From Euperipatoides rowelli (taxonomy: Eukaryota > Onychophora > Udeonychophora > Euonychophora > Peripatopsidae), in the NCBI GenBank assembly GCA_003024985.2, contig PXIH01S0023412.1: a stretch of DNA of 10,575 nucleotides. One strand, 5' to 3'. Position 1 is the stretch's first letter, and each line of letters opens with the position of its first letter. The position numbers were made by a program, and so were the translations under genes. Of the stretch, positions 7,549 to 10,575 are shown piece after piece. The notes under the pieces are model-generated. The model was given only the letters and a program-made list of their open reading frames with translations. It ran no database searches and was not told the origin of the DNA.

Positions 7549-7800
7549 CCTATAGATCTACATTTACTAAATAGTGCGCTTTTAATGATACATGAAATAG
7601 TTTTGTACCAATGGTTTGATTGCAAGAAAAAGTTACAAAAATGGTTCTCTGTAAATGGTTTGAATTATATTAGGTATAAAAATCAACAAATTGACATACT
7701 AAGTACTGAGCTTTCTAGCATTCAAGTTAATCCTGATATTGATGTTGCATATCTACATGATTGTATAAAACTGTTATGTAGTCAACAATATAGGATATAA
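7549..7800 (+). other. Unassigned open stretch, 83 codons
   Basis: The frame is open from just after the stop in a TAGCCTA heptamer (7546-7548) to the stop at 7798-7800, with an ATG at 7585. The product would be soluble and Lys/Gln-rich: WFDCKKKLQKWFSVNGL, then RYKNQQIDILSTELSSIQVN and AYLHDCIKLLCSQQYRI. The WFD-x-K-K-K-L part is faintly like the linker between endonuclease and reverse transcriptase in CR1-like elements, but no flanking motif supports that. It ends about 15 bases before a candidate LTR. Function is not assigned. Confidence 0.28.
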
Positions 7801-7815
7801 AGGGTTGAATAAACC

Positions 7816-7987
7816 TGTGCACAGTGCACACGATTCTGTCATGGCTTGAATCTAGTCTATAGCTTGACTATCGTTACTCTAATAAATAATGTCTTTCATC
7901 ATAGTTTTATAGTGTCTGTCGTTATTTGGATACATATTCCATAGTAGTTAGTACATACTGTAGTTAGTAGTCTACAAAATGTGTCAG
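7816..7987 (+). repeat. Candidate 5' LTR of a gypsy element
   Basis: A TG start at 7816 lies in a 15-base palindrome (TGTGCAC, A, GTGCACA), and TGTCA occurs at 7982-7986 just before a primer-binding-like site. The interval of about 170 bp contains AATAAATAATG (7880-7890), a possible polyadenylation signal. The right boundary is supported by the adjacent primer binding site; the left is a guess. No second LTR is in the window to compare. Confidence 0.42.
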
Positions 7988-7998
7988 TGGCGACAAGG
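7988..7998 (+). promoter_or_regulatory. Candidate tRNA primer binding site (TGGCGACAAGG)
   Basis: TGGCGACAAGG begins with the TGG complementary to a tRNA CCA end, and differs at one base from TGGCGACGAGG, which would pair with the 3' end of a serine (GCU-type) tRNA as I recall it. It follows the presumed LTR end by one base and lies about 150 bases before gag homology, which is the expected order for a gypsy element. tRNA identity is from memory. Confidence 0.55.
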
Positions 7999-8151
7999 AT
8001 TTGGAGTTTTGAAACAATAATCTGTCAAGAAGTAAGAAAATAGTGATTGTAAAATTAAGCGCACTACGTGCCCATTTTTATTTTGTCAAAAAAATGTCAA
8101 ATTTCTTATGAAGTCAAGTAAATAAAATATTGTATGAAAAGTTAAATTAAG

Positions 8152-8714
8152 ATGCTTTTGCTGGGAAATATAGAGCCATTTAATCCAGTTAATGGAGATT
8201 TTGAACAATATTTAGATTGGTTAACTCAGTTTTTTATAGTTTGACGATCACAAAATGGCAACATTCATTACAGTAATGAGACCAGTGACGTATGGTGTAT
8301 TAAAGAATCTACTTATTCCAAATACTCCAGTGGATATGTCTTATGATGTGACAAGAATAAACTTAGTGCACATTATTCATCAAAACGTGCAATTATAGCA
8401 GAATGATTTAAGTTTAATAAGAGGGACCAACGTGCAAATGCGTCTGTAGGCTATATTGTCGAAATAAAGAATTTAGCTAAAACGTATAATTTTTTATCTT
8501 TTCTGGATGATGCGCTTAGAGATAGATTAGTTTGTGGTATGAGAAATGATGCAAGTCAGCAAAAACTTTGTCAGAATGTGAAATTAAATTTGATAAAGAT
8601 TGTGAAATAGCCTTAAGTATAGAATTAGCGAGTGAACAATGTAAAATTATGCAACCGATGTCTGTAGGTAAAGTATCACGCCAGCCAGGAATGTTTAAGG
8701 GCCATTTAACGAGC
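8152..8714 (+). pseudogene. Ty3/gypsy gag, degenerate and 3'-truncated
   Basis: Gag would form the retrotransposon's nucleocapsid particle. An ATG at 8152 opens LLLGNIEPFNPVNGDFEQYL, matching the N-terminus of a common gypsy gag type, and the frame stops at 8242-8244. DDHKMATFITVMRPVTYGVL then LKNLLIPNTPVDMSYD follows in the next frame (8243-8345). FKFNKRDQRANASVGYIVEI, then YNFLSFLDDALRDRLVCGMR and NDASQQKL follows in a third stretch (about 8407-8570). EIALSIELASEQCKIMQP follows to the stop at 8715-8717. The L-R-D-R-L-V-C-G-M-R-N motif is especially diagnostic. The zinc knuckle (C-x2-C-x4-H-x4-C), protease and reverse transcriptase that should follow are absent, so the element is cut off near 8715. 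A stop lies in the I-A-E-stop-F-K-F stretch. Confidence 0.82.
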
Positions 8715-8717
8715 TAA

Positions 8718-9288
8718 TCAGGCAAAATGATAATTTGGGGCATCACTTTTTTGGAATTTGATCATTTTTTGTATTTATATTATGTTAGCTGTAGAAAGAA
8801 TAAATCTCAAATATTTTGACTTTATTATCGTTTCAAATTTATGTAAGTTCAATGTATCCCCACTTGGAGCATAGTGGTCAAGTTACTTACTTTTCATTGT
8901 TTTTTATCCTTCTGTTGCTCAGCTGACTGTGAAATGCTGCAGTATTTTTTTTTACTTTTTTAACTAGTCTAAGTGTGAAATAAACACATAAAAGTGAAAA
9001 ATGACTTGCACAGTGCCAGAGACAAAAATACCTCCAAATAGTAAAAAATGGCTTAGAAGAATGTTGTTTAACTCCTGGCTCTGAAGTGATGCAGTGTAAA
9101 ATTTTGCATTTTGTAATACNATACCATAATATGGAAGACATAGGATGTCTATATTTCCTGCACATATGCAGAACCGCTTAGAATAGGGCCCCGATTAAGG
9201 CCCCAAACACACTTTTAACATTTTTCAATGCACTATTGTGGCTGATGGACTACAATAAAAATTTTTGAATACAATATTAAAAAGATCT
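8718..9288. other. Unassigned AT-rich stretch with one ambiguous base
   Basis: I find no coding homology on either strand. The base at 9120 is N, and a minus-strand open frame at 8887-9165 crosses it and resembles nothing. GGGGCAT at 8737-8743 and ATCCCC near 8856-8861 face each other, but the pairing does not extend far enough to be called terminal inverted repeats. A GC-rich patch (GGGCCCC then AAGGCCCC) lies at about 9187-9204. This segment replaces the rest of the gypsy element. Confidence 0.4.
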
Positions 9289-9318
9289 AAAAAGGGATAT
9301 TGAACTTCTAGACTATCC
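9289..9318 (+). repeat. 30-bp direct repeat, first copy
   Basis: Starts AAAAAGGGATATTGAACTTC and continues TAGACTATCC. It recurs at 10546-10575 with one change (C to T at its 25th base). The first copy lies at the upstream end of a reverse transcriptase fragment. Confidence 0.9.
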
Positions 9319-10240
9319 GAGAGCTGGGGAAAAGTAGATTTCATTATATTAACAGAGGTGTCCACACAAGGTGCGGTTCTCTCGTCACTTTTATTTAATT
9401 TCTATATATTCATGATTTAGATTCCTTGTTCACATCAAAAAGTCTGCTTTATGCTGAAAACAAGATTTTTAATTTCGTTAGTGATGAAACCGACATTTTA
9501 AATTTACAGATTATTATTAAGTTTCATAACTGGTGTAATAACCTACTATTGATTTAGCAATAAATATCAAAAAGACAGTTACTATATATTTTAATAAAAA
9601 GAACAGTGCACATGACTACCTTTTGTTAGATAATAAAATTAGTAGGCCTAATGTAAAACATCATAGACTTGGTCTTTGCCTCGATGATAAATTTGACTTT
9701 TTCTTATGCTGATTATTTAGAGATTAGTTTTGCTGTCATTAGAAATAACATTAAATATTTAAATAGAAAGTCCTTTGAAATTAGCCTATATACAAAGCTT
9801 ACTTATAAGTTTACCTTTATTAAACTACTATTCCATTGTCGTTAATTATTCTTTCAAAAAGGACATTTTAAAAATTAATAACTCCATCAGACATATTATG
9901 ACTAAATTCGTTGTGGGTTTTTGGAATTTAACTTTTTACATACGTATTAATAATCTAAATATTATTTCCCCAGAACAGCGTAAATGACTTAGTGTTTAAT
10001 ATGTTCAAATTAGGCTAATAGTTTCATTTGATAATGATGAGGGGCTCTACACTCTTCTTGACAGAGTAAGTTCTAGAAAACATAGATTGCCCTTTTTGTC
10101 TGTCACAGAAAGTCCCTGAGAGTATTCATTGGTTTCATAATTACTAATCGTAATGTTCATCAATTTCTGAAATAAGCTTCCCTCCTATATTTGATGTCTT
10201 TCTTTAAAAGAGCAATTTTGCCCATCATATTATTATGTGA
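9319..10240 (+). pseudogene. Non-LTR retrotransposon reverse transcriptase C-terminal half, degenerate
   Basis: TQGAVLSSLLFNFYIF (9364-9411) matches the conserved G-V-P-Q-G-S-V-L-S-P-L-L-F-N-x-Y-I block. SLLYAENKIFNFVSDETD (about 9441-9494) covers the catalytic Y/F-A-D-D site. LQIIIKFHNWCNN (about 9504-9542), INIKKTVTIYFNKKNSAHDY (9560-9619) and HHRLGLCLDDKFDFF (about 9660-9704) follow the usual order of the post-palm region. AYIQSLLISLPLLNYYSIVV (9784-9843), KKDILKINNSIRHIMTKF (9858-9911) and RINNLNIISPEQRK (about 9943-9984) match the C-terminal connection. NKLPSYI and LKEQF near 10174-10220 match the final W-N-x-L-P segment. The YADD motif reads YAEN, so both catalytic Asp residues are lost, and several stops and frameshifts occur. 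The 5' part (endonuclease and first RT motifs) is absent. It is diverged from the 5653-7130 copy and seems to be another family. Confidence 0.78.
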
Positions 10241-10545
10241 ACCTCTTCAAATATAGTTATATTTTCCCCTTTTTTTTGTACATTTTTTTTGTTTTGTTTT
10301 TATTTTTGCATCTTGACATTTGTATATTTATGGTTGTATGTTAATTTGCATATTCACATATACCTAGATTTGAACATACTAGTTTTCATATTTATATTTG
10401 TTTACAAGTATGTCCTTGCATTCAATTGTACGTATTCTTGTATTTATTTATTAAAAAGTAATGCTTTATACTTTAATAAAGAATAAGAGTTGGATTTAGG
10501 GTTCTGGGGAGGTAAGGTTAGAGATGTAATAAAATTTTAAAATAT
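10241..10545 (+). other. T-rich 3' region of the third non-LTR fragment
   Basis: The stretch is T-rich with ATTTATT/TATTTTT runs, ending in TTTAATAAAGAATAAGAG (about 10471-10488), a plausible polyadenylation region. A more G-rich segment (GGGGAGGTAAGG near 10506-10517) then leads into the second copy of the 30-bp repeat. An open frame at 10289-10486 is hydrophobic by composition only. Confidence 0.4.
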
Positions 10546-10575
10546 AAAAAGGGATATTGAACTTCTAGATTATCC
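10546..10575 (+). repeat. 30-bp direct repeat, second copy (reaches window end)
   Basis: Same as 9289-9318 with one mismatch, offset by 1257 bases. Because it ends at the window boundary, the repeat may be much longer. Upstream, AATAAAATTTT (10529-10539) resembles AATAAAAATTTTT upstream of the first copy, hinting that the similarity could also extend leftwards. Confidence 0.88.

Noticed and set aside
8737-8861. Possible small inverted-repeat element with GGGGCAT and ATCCCC ends
   Set aside because: Pairing does not extend convincingly beyond a few bases and no target duplication was found.
8887-9165. Minus-strand open frame of 92 codons with several Cys and His
   Set aside because: It crosses the ambiguous base at 9120, has no recognisable domain and no zinc-finger spacing, and lies in otherwise uninformative sequence.
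10289-10486. Hydrophobic Tyr/Phe/Ile-rich open frame
   Set aside because: Composition effect of T-rich DNA after the third reverse transcriptase fragment.
1-10575. CRISPR array, tRNA or rRNA genes, or a bacterial defence system
   Set aside because: No regularly spaced repeats with unique spacers, no cloverleaf-like sequences and no prokaryotic gene organisation were seen on reading both strands.

Overview
This window looks like a piece of an AT-rich animal genome, probably an invertebrate. It has long A and T homopolymers, AAT microsatellites, and only retrotransposon and transposon-like coding remnants, with no intact host gene. I see no bacterial operon structure, ribosome binding sites, tRNA, rRNA or CRISPR array. 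The species cannot be fixed from the sequence. Family assignments rest on conserved motifs recalled from known protein families, not on a search.

Layout, left to right: (1) 3-816, the 3' end of a Ty3/gypsy retrotransposon pol (integrase) carrying frameshifts, followed by a possible polypurine tract and 3' LTR start. (2) About 1100-1284, AT-rich sequence ending in an (AAT)n tail like a non-LTR 3' end. (3) 1303-2433, a decayed copy of an uncharacterised, transposase-like protein family (here 'family 1': SENY, FSDGAA-QYKNRK, EWHFF/ATSH, YDDKWW and ATGR motifs). (4) About 2758-4575, a decayed copy of a second uncharacterised family ('family 2': SFPAYESHYSR, RGANEIASCL, YSDT, MECD-DHA-IE, HNWYQLVR and IPPIFH motifs). 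Family 2 is split twice: by a 5'-truncated non-LTR 3' end at 3030-3400 and by a 329-bp hAT-type MITE at 3674-4002 with a perfect 8-bp target duplication. (5) About 5242-7130, a longer non-LTR retrotransposon with endonuclease and reverse transcriptase remnants, then a T-rich 3' region. (6) 7549-7800, an unassigned open stretch. (7) About 7816-8714, the 5' end of another gypsy element: candidate LTR, a tRNA-like primer binding site and a broken gag. (8) 8718-9288, unassigned sequence with one N. (9) 9289-10545, a third non-LTR reverse transcriptase fragment, bracketed by a 30-bp direct repeat whose second copy runs off the window end.

Nothing here appears able to make a working protein. All recognisable coding homology lies on the + strand, which is notable for a transposon graveyard. 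The best points for follow-up are the dated hAT insertion inside family 2, the two neighbouring uncharacterised families, the one-sided orientation and the enrichment of the TAGGCCTA / TAGCCTA motif.
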